Shown here one piece after another: positions 53,833 to 63,364 of a DNA stretch of 64,000 bases. Below the pieces are notes generated by a model, which saw only the letters and a list, made by a program, of their open reading frames with translations, had not been told where the DNA came from and ran no database searches. Source of the stretch: an uncultured Flavobacteriaceae bacterium (lineage in GTDB: Bacteria > Bacteroidota > Bacteroidia > Flavobacteriales > Flavobacteriaceae); the NCBI GenBank assembly GCA_947494715.1, contig CANLWG010000002.1, positions 186,001-250,000 on the forward strand, given 5' to 3'. Both the position numbers and the translations under genes were made by a program. Position 1 is the stretch's first letter. Each line of letters begins with the position of its first letter.

Positions 53833-54146
53833 TCCTCGCCATCATCTTTGTCCTCTTCCTCCATCTCTTGGGGATCTACTACGGCCGTGGGATCATCTAC
53901 GGCAAAATCCTCATAATCGTCCTCGTCATAGTTTTCCATGGTGTACTCTAATTTAGCACTGATCTTAACCAAATATTTAGTGTCTTTCGTAGTAACTTCT
54001 ACAGCTTCAACACGTTGACCTTGGGCATTTTTAAAAGTAATGATATTACGATCGTCATATCCATCCGGATACTTATCCACGAGGAGTTTAAGTACTTCCG
54101 GGGTCAGCTTTTTAAAATCTACTATGACTCTTCTAAGGTTGTCCAT
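53829..54146 (-). CDS. Small acidic protein of Bacteroidetes
   Basis: 105 residues (MDNLRRVIVDFKKLTPEVLKLLVDKYPDGYDD...). An alpha/beta half (KLTPEVLKLLVDKYP, TKDTKYLVKISAKLEY) is followed by a long acidic tail (YDEDDYEDFAVDD and a final DKDDGED). It reads as a conserved hypothetical of the phylum with DNA-mimic-like acidity. No function can be given. A 184-base gap without genes follows. Confidence 0.65.
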   Translation of the reverse strand: MDNLRRVIVDFKKLTPEVLKLLVDKYPDGYDDRNIITFKNAQGQRVEAVEVTTKDTKYLVKISAKLEYTMENYDEDDYEDFAVDDPTAVVDPQEMEEEDKDDGED

Positions 54147-54330
54147 AATTACGTGTCCAAAAGTTAAGCAAAAATCAGGGTTGTTACAAGAGGGTAATCA
54201 CTTTAAGAAAATCCCAGGGTGGCAATATCCAGCTCACCACGAGTAATGGCTTGGCCCTATCATACCTTACTTTGAAACATGAATTATGGTTGATGACCTT
54301 AAAGAAGCATATTCAAATTCGTATCGGGTA

Positions 54331-55521
54331 TTAAGCTCCAGAACACAACTCAAAAGTCTGTTTGGCGATTTCCAATTCCTCATTGGTGGCAATGACAAGA
54401 ATATTAACTTCTGAGGAATCTTCGTTTATTTCCCGTAATGTAGTTGAGCCCATTTCATTTTTATGGTCATCCAAAGCAATACCGAGATAGGACATATCCG
54501 TGCAAACAAGTTTCCTCAATACACTGGAATTTTCCCCAATACCTGCAGTGAATACAATGGCATCCAAGCCATTCATTACAGCTGTATATGCCCCAATGTA
54601 CTTTTTGATGCGATAGGCGTTCATTTCCAGGGCAAGTTGGCAGTCCTTATCCCCATTTTCGGCCTTTGCTTGAATGTCTCGTAAATCGCTATGTCCGGTC
54701 AAACCCAACATGCCGCTTTCTTCGTTCAGTATGTGGTTTACCTCATCCAAAGAGTACCCGATCGTATTCACTAGGTGAAAAATGAGGGCATGGTCTATAT
54801 CTCCGCTTCGAGAACCCATAATGAGTCCATCAGAGGGGGCAAAGCCCAGACTGTGATCAACACTTTTGCCATCGACCAAAGCCGTAATGCTGCATCCGTT
54901 TCCTAGATGGATTGTAATTATTTTGGATTTCTCTTTTTTTAAATAATCCATGGCCTTTTCGGAAACATACTTATGGCTAGTGCCGTGGAATCCATAGGAT
55001 CGAATACCGTGATCTGTATAAAACCTATTGGGAATTGCATATTTGTGGGCCTTAACAGGTATAGTTTGATGGAAGGCCGTATCGAACACCACAACTTGCC
55101 TAGCTTTTGGAAACAACTGTTCTGCAATTTGAATACCCTCCAAATTATGGGGGTTGTGTAAAGGAGCCAAAGCAGAAAACTCCCGAATCTCTTTTTTTAC
55201 TTCGTCCGTAACCCATGTGGTTTTGGCAAAGGAATCTCCCCCATGAACTACCCTATGTCCTACCGCATCAATTTCATTGATATCACTGATTGCACCATTT
55301 TCGGTGTCCAAAAGTATGTCCAAGATTTTTTGCAAACCCAGTTTATGGGTCTTTATGACATCCACATAGCGTAAAGTTTTATCGTTCCCCTTGTACGTTA
55401 AAGTAGCCTCTTCCGAACCAATGCGCTCTACGATTCCAGAACAGGTAATTTGTTCCGAAGGCATTTGTATCAACTGGAATTTTATGGACGAGCTTCCGGA
55501 ATTTAGAATTAAAATATTCAT
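54331..55521 (-). CDS. ackA: Acetate kinase
   Basis: 396 residues, the usual AckA length. It has the acetokinase signatures NILILNSGSSSIKFQ (N-terminal phosphate loop) and FDTAFHQTIP with the HLGNGCSI segment. It converts acetyl phosphate plus ADP to acetate plus ATP, or the reverse. It is downstream of pta on the same strand with 77 bases between them, forming the standard pta-ackA operon for acetate overflow or uptake. Confidence 0.97.
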   Translation of the reverse strand: MNILILNSGSSSIKFQLIQMPSEQITCSGIVERIGSEEATLTYKGNDKTLRYVDVIKTHKLGLQKILDILLDTENGAISDINEIDAVGHRVVHGGDSFAKTTWVTDEVKKEIREFSALAPLHNPHNLEGIQIAEQLFPKARQVVVFDTAFHQTIPVKAHKYAIPNRFYTDHGIRSYGFHGTSHKYVSEKAMDYLKKEKSKIITIHLGNGCSITALVDGKSVDHSLGFAPSDGLIMGSRSGDIDHALIFHLVNTIGYSLDEVNHILNEESGMLGLTGHSDLRDIQAKAENGDKDCQLALEMNAYRIKKYIGAYTAVMNGLDAIVFTAGIGENSSVLRKLVCTDMSYLGIALDDHKNEMGSTTLREINEDSSEVNILVIATNEELEIAKQTFELCSGA

Positions 55522-55598
55522 GGGCTAAAAATAGTAGTATTCTTTAGGACGTACCACAATTTCACTTGGTTCTTGGAAAAACTTTTGCTTTTTTTGAC

Positions 55599-57692
55599 TC
55601 ACATGGCCTGCGCCTGTATGGCAGTAATGATAACCGTATTTATTACGTCCTCCACGGTACTGCCGCGACTTAAATCGTTCACAGGTTTTTTAAGCCCCTG
55701 TAATATAGGGCCTATGGCTAGGGCGCCTGTCTCCCGTTGTACGGCCTTATAGGTATTGTTACCTGTATTAAGGTCAGGGAAAATAAATATGGTCGCCTGC
55801 CCGGCCACATCGGAATCGGGGAGTTTGCTTTTTCCTACCCTTAAGTCCACTGCGGCGTCATACTGTATGGGTCCTTCGATTTTTAAGTCGGGCCGCTTCT
55901 TTCTAACGAGTTCGGTAGCTTGACGAACCCTTTCCACATCCTCTCCGGTTCCGGAACTCCCGGACGAATAGGATAACATCGCTATCTTGGGTTCAATGCC
56001 AAAGGCAATGCCCGATTCGGCAGAGGAAATGGCAATTTCCGACAGTTGTTCAGCGGTTGGGTTTGGATTGATGGCACAATCACCAAAAACCACCACACGA
56101 CTAGGAAGGCACATGAAAAAAACCGAAGATACCAAGGACACTCCGGGTAATGTCTTTACAAATTGAAGTGCAGGTCGTATGGTATGTTGTGTGGTATGGA
56201 CCGCACCGGAAACCATCCCATCGGCATGGCCCTTGTAAACCATCATGGTACCAAAATAGGAAACATCGGTCATAAGGTCACTCGCCATAGTGCGGTTTAA
56301 ATTTTTATGTTTGCGCAACTCATAAAGCGTTTCTACATATTCGTCAAAAGTTTCGGCCTTTGCCGGGTCGATAATGGAAACCTTGGATAAATCCAAATCC
56401 AGGTCCAGCTGTACTATTTTTTCCTTGATTTGTTCAATAGCACCCAACAACGTAATGTCAACGGCGTTGGTATCCACTAATTCTTGTGCGGCCCTAAGGA
56501 TGCGTTCGTCCGTGCCTTCAGGTAGTACAATATGTTTTTTATTGGCCTGGGCCATTTTTACAATATTGTATTGGAACATTCTTGGGGTAATCCCATTGGA
56601 CGAAAATGTTACCAAACGTTCCGCTAGCTCTACTTCAGGCGTGAATTTTGCAAAATCCTGAATGGAAGCAACTATCTTTTTGGTATTCTTGGCATAGATT
56701 TTAGGCGTTATGGCCCCTATTCGGTTAGTAATATGAAAGGTCCCTTCCTTCACCGAAATAATCGGCACTACTTCCGAAAGTCCTTGAATAAGCTTTATAA
56801 TGGGCTCTTCCGGTTTTAACCCTCCTGTAAGAATGATACCAGAAACTGTTGGATAGTTGGTGGAGATATTGGCCTGTAAAGCTCCTAGGATGATATCTGC
56901 CCTATCACCAGGGGTAATTACAAGGCCGTCTTCTCTTAAATGGTTTAAATAGTTCCGCAATTGCATGGCACCTACACCAAAATGCCCTGCCTGATTATTC
57001 AAATAAGACGCTCCGAACAAAACTTCTCCGTTCAGTTCATCCGCTATTTCCTTAATGGTCGGGTTTCCTAAAACAGGATTCAAGGGAATGGCACCGATCA
57101 ATACTTCTTCGGGCAGGTCTTTTTTGAGAGCCTCTGTAACCAAACTTATGTTCTCAGGTTGTATCTTATTGGCGACCATCATCAATACTTCCACTTCTTG
57201 ATCCTTGAACGAATCATAGGCCAAATACATATCACCAATAAATTCATCCAGTGTCTTACCTACCCCACTAGTAACGATTATGGTCGGAATACCTAGATTT
57301 TTGGCCATCAAAACGTTGATGTCCCACTCGATAATACCACCTTCTCCAGTAAAATCAGTCCCCTCTACCAGAACAAAATCAAAACGCTCCTCAATGGCCT
57401 TGTACTTTTCAATAATCTTGTCCAGCACTTCATCCTCCTTGTTTTTATTCAGCTTTTTTACTACATCACTACGGGTAAAGGCATAGGCATCATCATGTTC
57501 CAGGTCTAAATTGAAATAGGATATCACCGTTTCTATATGATTGTCCATTCTTCCGGGAACATAGTCATCGATAATGGGCCTGAAGTAGCCCACTTTGGCG
57601 GCCCTCCCTAGCAACACCTGCATAAGGCCTAGGGAAACGATGGATTTGCCGCTCTTGGGCTGCGTGGTCGCAATATAAACTGCTTTATTCAT
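55599..57692 (-). CDS. pta: Phosphate acetyltransferase, long form with DRTGG domain
   Basis: 697 residues. The N-terminal ~230 residues are a P-loop-related domain (YIATTQPKSGKSIVSLGL), the middle a DRTGG domain and the C-terminal ~320 residues the catalytic PTA domain (VVLPEGTDERILRAAQ, VSGAVHTTQHTIRPALQ, RETGALAIGPILQGL). It interconverts acetyl-CoA and acetyl phosphate for AckA. The gene leads the operon. A 319-base gap upstream holds no gene I can support. Confidence 0.96.
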   Translation of the reverse strand: MNKAVYIATTQPKSGKSIVSLGLMQVLLGRAAKVGYFRPIIDDYVPGRMDNHIETVISYFNLDLEHDDAYAFTRSDVVKKLNKNKEDEVLDKIIEKYKAIEERFDFVLVEGTDFTGEGGIIEWDINVLMAKNLGIPTIIVTSGVGKTLDEFIGDMYLAYDSFKDQEVEVLMMVANKIQPENISLVTEALKKDLPEEVLIGAIPLNPVLGNPTIKEIADELNGEVLFGASYLNNQAGHFGVGAMQLRNYLNHLREDGLVITPGDRADIILGALQANISTNYPTVSGIILTGGLKPEEPIIKLIQGLSEVVPIISVKEGTFHITNRIGAITPKIYAKNTKKIVASIQDFAKFTPEVELAERLVTFSSNGITPRMFQYNIVKMAQANKKHIVLPEGTDERILRAAQELVDTNAVDITLLGAIEQIKEKIVQLDLDLDLSKVSIIDPAKAETFDEYVETLYELRKHKNLNRTMASDLMTDVSYFGTMMVYKGHADGMVSGAVHTTQHTIRPALQFVKTLPGVSLVSSVFFMCLPSRVVVFGDCAINPNPTAEQLSEIAISSAESGIAFGIEPKIAMLSYSSGSSGTGEDVERVRQATELVRKKRPDLKIEGPIQYDAAVDLRVGKSKLPDSDVAGQATIFIFPDLNTGNNTYKAVQRETGALAIGPILQGLKKPVNDLSRGSTVEDVINTVIITAIQAQAM

Positions 57693-58011
57693 GAATCTGT
57701 GCTATTGAAACTGCAAATTTATAGCATTCTTGTTGGGGAATTGCAGTGGAAAACGTAAAAGATCAAAAGCTTAACATAGGTTGTTTTTACAATCCGATTT
57801 CCTGCATAGATCTAGCCCGTAATTTGTCCGGATCTAAAAGAATACGTTGAAGGAACATTGTGAAGTAAATGAAACCTTAAAAAGACCGCTTTTCTATCCG
57901 TACCCTTTAAAAATTTGACAATTCTTTCGTACTTTGGTTCTTAAGGAATTCCCAAGAATTTAAGGACTGCCTACATATGTACTGAAGTTCCAACACTAAA
58001 TCCAAAGAAAA
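57693..58011. other. Intergenic region between pta and the secreted-protein gene
   Basis: 319 bases, AT-rich, with no open frame, repeat or RNA that I can support. It must hold the divergent promoters of pta and the gene at 58012. A TACTTTGG sequence near 57937 is one base off the -7 consensus for the rightward gene. Confidence 0.4.
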
Positions 58012-58713
58012 ATGAAACTGGCACAAAAATTACTATGGATATGCTTATTAATCCCCATCTGGTCTACTACCGGACAAATTACTCCCGGTATTTATCATGC
58101 CGACGCGGGCAACGTTCATCACGAACTAAAAATAAATGGGAACTATTTGATCCACTCCGTTTATGGAAAATCGCCCGCTAAATTCATTAAAACCCTAGGT
58201 GGGTTTTTCACCGTTGCGGACAACAATCTTAAAGTGAAGTTGGAATTTAACTCCAACCATGAGGCGGACGGTCTTACCGAGCTAACCTTGCCCTATTCGA
58301 TAACGGGGAAAAAGCTTACCCTAGAAAATGGTCAGGCGTTAAGCTTCACCCTTTCCGAGAAAACACAACAGGATCTGGACGGACCATGGCTTTTTGCCAC
58401 ACGTGGACCGGATAGCGGCCAAGAACGCAGAGGAGAGGAAAATCCCAGAAAGACCTTGAAATATCTACAGGGCGATCGTTTCCAATGGATTGCCTATAAT
58501 ACGGAGACCATGAAATTCTTCGGTACTGGAGGTGGTTCCTTTTCCTCAGAAGATGGTGTTTATATGGAGAACATCGAGTATTTTTCCAGGGACAACTCCC
58601 GTGTCGGGGCATCCTTAAAATTCAATTATGAGATTAAGGATAGGGACTGGCATCACAAAGGCAAAAACAGCAAAGGAGAACCCATGTATGAAATTTGGTC
58701 TAGGCGAAAATAG
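58012..58713 (+). CDS. Secreted protein of unknown function
   Basis: 233 residues with a signal peptide (MKLAQKLLWICLLIPIWSTTGQ). The mature part is beta-rich with two similar halves: a ligand-like N-terminal strand set (TPGIYHADAGNVHHELKINGNYLIHSVYG) and a C-terminal part with GDRFQWIAYNTETMKFFGTGGGSFSSEDG. This layout is found in flavobacterial membrane-or-secreted proteins of unknown function. It stands alone; a 200-base gap precedes the DUF1553 gene. Confidence 0.72.
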   Translation: MKLAQKLLWICLLIPIWSTTGQITPGIYHADAGNVHHELKINGNYLIHSVYGKSPAKFIKTLGGFFTVADNNLKVKLEFNSNHEADGLTELTLPYSITGKKLTLENGQALSFTLSEKTQQDLDGPWLFATRGPDSGQERRGEENPRKTLKYLQGDRFQWIAYNTETMKFFGTGGGSFSSEDGVYMENIEYFSRDNSRVGASLKFNYEIKDRDWHHKGKNSKGEPMYEIWSRRK

Positions 58714-58915
58714 ACCACGTAAACAGTCGTCTCCATTGTATCGGCGCATCCCGGTGATTCCCATTCCCACGATTCCCGTAGGCTTAAAATAGCCCTCTTT
58801 CTTTGACATTCCAAAATTTCCCAAATGTTGGAAAAGTAACATCCTGGGGACCAAGTGTAATGGAATACTACGATTTTAATCTTTATATTTGATTAGGAAG
58901 CCTTAATAATCCGGA

Positions 58916-61894
58916 ATGGTGTTCTCCCAAAAAAGAAATAGCGTAATTGCGATTGGATTGTTGTATGCCCTCATATCTTCTTGTGGCGATAACACACAAT
59001 TTTCCGAACCATTACCGGAAACGGTGGATTTCAATTTTCATATCCGACCCATTTTGGTACAGAATTGCTATCTCTGCCACGGGCCCGATGCCAGCGGTAG
59101 AAAAGCCGAGCTGCGATTGGACACCTATGAAGGGGCAACAGCTCTCCTAAAGGAAGGTGGGCACGCCATTGTGCCAGGAAAGCCCTCAAAAAGTCAATTG
59201 ATCTACCGCATCAATCATGAGGCCGAAGACATGGTTATGCCCCCACCGGATTCAAATTACAAATTGACCGAACGGGAAAAGGCATTATTGGAAAAATGGA
59301 TCGATCAAGGCGCTGAATGGAAATCCCATTGGGCATTTATAAAACCGGAAACCGAAATTGCCCATAACGAAAGTAAAGCGATTGATTCGTTGATCAATAT
59401 GCGAATACAGCAAAAAGGTCTAATAAAGACTTCCGAGGCGGACAAAAATACGCTTATTCGAAGGGTGTCCTACTTGCTAACAGGTCTACCTCCTTCACCC
59501 GAAGATGTGCAACACTTTATTGCCGATACTTCTAAGGATGCTTACGAAAACATGGTAGATAGTTACCTCAATTCTACAGGATATGGTGAGCGTTGGGCCC
59601 GCCATTGGATGGATCTGGTCCGCTATGCCGAGACCAAGGGCCATGAATTTGATTATCCTATTGTAGGGGCCTATAAGTATCGCGACTACCTCATACGTGC
59701 CTTCAACCAAGACCTACCCTATAATCAACTTTTAAGGGAGCATCTGGCCGGAGATTTATTGGAAGAGCCCCGTGAAAACAAAGAAATGGACATTTCCGAA
59801 TCACCTATGGGAACGGCATTTTATGTAATGGGCGAAGGCAAACATAGTCCGGTGGACATCAAAAAAGAAGAAGCGGACCGAATTGATAATATGATAGATG
59901 TAACCAGTAAGACCTTTCAGGGTTTAACGGTTTCCTGCGCTAAATGCCATGATCATAAATTCGACCCTATTTCGGCAGACGATTATTATGCTCTGTATGG
60001 TATAATGGAGAGTACCCGCTTTGCGCCCATTGCCGATGTTCCCATAACCGCCCAACAGACCGCAGAGGAAATTCAGGATTTGAATCTGTACATGCGAAAA
60101 ATAGTAGCCGATTCCTGGACAGAGAAAGACGTACAGGAAATGATCGCCTCAGGGGAATTGCAAAAAAAGGATTTGCCCTTGGATGCACCCTTTAAAATTA
60201 TCGGCGATTTTAGAAATTCCAATTTTGATGGATGGATAACAAACGGTCTCGCCTTTGGAAAACGAACAACTTTGGGAAATCCCTTGGTGGATAAGACCTC
60301 AGGAAAGCTGTTGGGGTTGGATGAAGGTAGAGCTTCCAGCAAAACATTGGGTACCGGAGTGTTAGGCTCCCTACAATCTCCTAATTTTATTCTGGATACG
60401 GATTACATTGGGGTCCGGGCACGAGGTATGCATAGTACGATCCGGATTATCATAGATAATTTTCAATTGATCCAGAATCCCATTTATGGGGAACTTGAGC
60501 AACAAATCAATGCCAAAGCCTGGAATGATTACGTTTTCGATATCAGTCCATGGAAGGGGCATAAGGCCTATATCGAAATTCTTCCCGGCGGCTACAAAGG
60601 TCATTATTATAGCTTACCCGAAAATGCTTTTATTGAAGCCCAATATGCCGTTACCTATGATGCGGAATGGCCCGTTGAAATGAAACGCCCAATTAACGGA
60701 AAGCCTGTAGAAAAAGAAGATTGGCCCACCTTGGACCTTTCAGCAGGTTTGGTTAAAGGACTAAATCAAAAGTTAAGGGAAGGGAGACTTCCATCCAAGT
60801 TTCCAGAATTGGCTACTGCAATGGACAGTAATCGCCAACTGGTCGAAAAATTGGACAGCGATTCTTTTTTCTATGCCATTACCGATGGTTTTGGTACCAA
60901 TAGCCCTGTATTTAATAGGGGTGATCATAATGATCTTTTAGAGGAAGATATCCCCAGACGGTTCTTATCAGCACTACCTTTGGGCAATGTTCCTTTCACA
61001 TCAAAAGGAAGCGGACGCCTGGAATTGGCAGAAGCTATGCTGAACGAGGAAAACCCCTTAACGGCTCGGGTAATGGCCAATCGCATTTGGCATCACCTTT
61101 TTGGCAAGGGCATTGTAGAGACCGTTGACAATTTTGGGTTACAGGGCAAATTGCCTTCCCATCCGGAGCTGTTGGATTATCTCGCCATTAAATTTCAAAA
61201 AGAAGAATGGTCCATTAAAAAAATGGTCCATAGCATCGTTACTTCCGAAGCATTTAAAAGAAGTACTGCCAGAAATGAAGAACTTACGAGCAAAGATCCG
61301 AACAATATCTATCTGGCTTCTTTCCCTGTGCGGCGATTGGAGGCCGAGGCAATTCGCGATGGCGTGTTGGCCGTTTCCGGAAGTTTGGATCCTACCATGT
61401 ACGGCCCTCCAGTCAAAACCTATCTTACCGAGTTTATGCAAGGTCGGGGACGGCCAAACCAATCCGGACCTTTGGATGGAGCAGGCAGAAGAAGTATTTA
61501 TCAAGAAGTTCGTCGCAATTTCCTAGAGCCTATGATGGTTACTTTTGACCGCCCCATTCCGTTTAGCACCTTTGGTAATCGTAATGTAACCAATGTACCC
61601 GCACAATCGCTGACTTTGATGAACGATCCTTTCATAGCGCAGCAGGCACAAATCATGGCGCAAAAACTGACCTCTAAAAAAGAACTGACCTTCGATCAAA
61701 AAATCGAATGGGTCTATATGCGGACCTTCTCTAGAAAACCCGACCCAGAAGAAATACACAAAGCAAAACAATTTATAAACGGACTCCAAAAAATGGAATC
61801 CGCATTAGAAACCGATTTGGATATAGAGATTCTTATCTGGAAGGATTTCTGCCATAGTATTTTTAATTTAAAAGAATTTATATACCTTATCTAA
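58916..61894 (+). CDS. DUF1549/DUF1553 protein with c-type heme motifs (planctomycete-type cytochrome)
   Basis: 992 residues. SPII signal VIAIGLLYALISSCGDN, then a PSCyt1-type domain with the heme motif CYLCH near residue 50, followed by PSCyt2 (DUF1549; LLREHLAGDLL) with a second CxxCH (CAKCHDHKFDP near residue 340), a carbohydrate-binding-like insert, and the C-terminal PSD1/DUF1553 region (RVMANRIWHHLFGKGIV, SFPVRRLEAEAIRDG). Found in Planctomycetes and marine Bacteroidetes, often next to DUF1501, as here with a one-base overlap. The role is probably an oxidoreductase step on an organic polymer; the substrate is unknown. Confidence 0.9.
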   Translation: MVFSQKRNSVIAIGLLYALISSCGDNTQFSEPLPETVDFNFHIRPILVQNCYLCHGPDASGRKAELRLDTYEGATALLKEGGHAIVPGKPSKSQLIYRINHEAEDMVMPPPDSNYKLTEREKALLEKWIDQGAEWKSHWAFIKPETEIAHNESKAIDSLINMRIQQKGLIKTSEADKNTLIRRVSYLLTGLPPSPEDVQHFIADTSKDAYENMVDSYLNSTGYGERWARHWMDLVRYAETKGHEFDYPIVGAYKYRDYLIRAFNQDLPYNQLLREHLAGDLLEEPRENKEMDISESPMGTAFYVMGEGKHSPVDIKKEEADRIDNMIDVTSKTFQGLTVSCAKCHDHKFDPISADDYYALYGIMESTRFAPIADVPITAQQTAEEIQDLNLYMRKIVADSWTEKDVQEMIASGELQKKDLPLDAPFKIIGDFRNSNFDGWITNGLAFGKRTTLGNPLVDKTSGKLLGLDEGRASSKTLGTGVLGSLQSPNFILDTDYIGVRARGMHSTIRIIIDNFQLIQNPIYGELEQQINAKAWNDYVFDISPWKGHKAYIEILPGGYKGHYYSLPENAFIEAQYAVTYDAEWPVEMKRPINGKPVEKEDWPTLDLSAGLVKGLNQKLREGRLPSKFPELATAMDSNRQLVEKLDSDSFFYAITDGFGTNSPVFNRGDHNDLLEEDIPRRFLSALPLGNVPFTSKGSGRLELAEAMLNEENPLTARVMANRIWHHLFGKGIVETVDNFGLQGKLPSHPELLDYLAIKFQKEEWSIKKMVHSIVTSEAFKRSTARNEELTSKDPNNIYLASFPVRRLEAEAIRDGVLAVSGSLDPTMYGPPVKTYLTEFMQGRGRPNQSGPLDGAGRRSIYQEVRRNFLEPMMVTFDRPIPFSTFGNRNVTNVPAQSLTLMNDPFIAQQAQIMAQKLTSKKELTFDQKIEWVYMRTFSRKPDPEEIHKAKQFINGLQKMESALETDLDIEILIWKDFCHSIFNLKEFIYLI

Positions 61895-63339
61895 TGGGCC
61901 ATTTCGACAATTTTATGCAACGCCCCTTATCGCGCCGTGAAATGCTGGGCATTTGTAAAGGAGGTTTTGGTGCACTCGCTTTTACAAGTCTGTTCGGTGT
62001 ATTGCCTTTTGGCTGTGATCGACCAAAAAATAGTGCTGCGGAAACCGGTCTATACCTTGGCCCCCATTACATGCCCAAGGCCAAAAACATTATCTTTTTG
62101 TATATGGATGGTGGGGTATCCCAAGTAGATTCGTTTGACCCCAAACCCCGACTCGCCAAAGAAAATGGGGAAGACCCTAAAAAAAAATTCAAGGTAGACG
62201 CCACTCAATTCGATAACGTTGGGAAAATCTTGAAAAGCCCATGGGAATTTAAGCAGTATGGCGAGTGTGGCATGCCCGTAAGCTCACTATTTCCACATAT
62301 CGCAACATGCGTGGACGATATCGCATTGATCCGGTCCATGACCTCTAATTTTCCAGAGCACACCAATGCCAATTACTTTTTGCATACCGGTAGCGGTATT
62401 CAGGGACGGCCCAGTATGGGATCCTGGATGACTTATGGCCTAGGAAGCGAGAACAAGAACATTCCCGGTTATGTGGTTTTGGATGGTGGTTTGATTCCTC
62501 CCGGTGGCCTGGACAATTTCAAGAACGGGTTTCTACCCGCCTCCTACCAGGCTTCCATTTTAAGGACCGGGGCAGAACCCGTAGCCAACATTAAACCTTT
62601 GGAAAAGGTTAAGGACTTACAGGAAGAAAAATTGCAGTTTATCAAGCAACTGGACAATAGTCTCATCGGAAAAATGGGAGAGGTGGATGCCGTGGAATCT
62701 GCTATTTCCAATTACGAGCTGGCTTACAAGATGCAGTCTTCCATTCCAGAACTTACGGAATTCAAGGAAGAGTCCAAGGCTACCAAAAAGTTATATGGAT
62801 TTGATTCCGACGATCCCCACACCCGAGGTTATGCGGCCCAGTGCCTATTGGCAAGACGTTTGGTAGAACGAGGAGTCCGGTTTATTGAATTGACCTGCCC
62901 CAAGGTAGCGGCAGATCGCTGGGATCAGCATAGCAATCTAAGGGACGGACATGAACGAAATGCCCATGCCGTAGACCAACCCATTGCCGGACTATTAAAA
63001 GATTTGAAATCCCGTGGCATGTTGGAAGACACCTTGGTCGTTTGGACCGGTGAGTTTGGCCGGACTCCGTTTGCCCAAGGTACCGATGGACGGGACCATA
63101 ATCCCTCAGCCTTTAGTATGTGGATGGCCGGGGCCGGGGTAAAAGGCGGTACCATATTTGGCAAAACGGATGAGTATGGTTATCGGGTCATTGAGAACGA
63201 AGTAACCATTCACGACCTGCATGCCACTATCATGCATCTTATGGGTATAAACCACGAACAATTGACCTTTCGTTTTGGAGGTCGGGATATGCGTTTGACC
63301 GATGTACACGGGCATGTCATGAAAGATATTTTGGCTTGA
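61894..63339 (+). CDS. DUF1501 (alkaline-phosphatase/sulfatase-like) exported protein
   Basis: 481 residues. A Tat-like signal (RPLSRREMLGICKGGFGALAFTSLFG) indicates folded export. The DUF1501 body has the YMDGGVSQVDSFDPKP start, the metal-binding HTNANYFLHTGSGIQGRPS stretch and a later GEFGRTPFAQGTDGRDHNP. The fold is alkaline-phosphatase-like, and members are thought to be hydrolases. Cotranscribed with DUF1553 and probably the propeller gene that follows 25 bases on. Confidence 0.9.
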   Translation: MGHFDNFMQRPLSRREMLGICKGGFGALAFTSLFGVLPFGCDRPKNSAAETGLYLGPHYMPKAKNIIFLYMDGGVSQVDSFDPKPRLAKENGEDPKKKFKVDATQFDNVGKILKSPWEFKQYGECGMPVSSLFPHIATCVDDIALIRSMTSNFPEHTNANYFLHTGSGIQGRPSMGSWMTYGLGSENKNIPGYVVLDGGLIPPGGLDNFKNGFLPASYQASILRTGAEPVANIKPLEKVKDLQEEKLQFIKQLDNSLIGKMGEVDAVESAISNYELAYKMQSSIPELTEFKEESKATKKLYGFDSDDPHTRGYAAQCLLARRLVERGVRFIELTCPKVAADRWDQHSNLRDGHERNAHAVDQPIAGLLKDLKSRGMLEDTLVVWTGEFGRTPFAQGTDGRDHNPSAFSMWMAGAGVKGGTIFGKTDEYGYRVIENEVTIHDLHATIMHLMGINHEQLTFRFGGRDMRLTDVHGHVMKDILA

Positions 63340-63364
63340 AACCGTAAACGAAAGAAAAATAAAT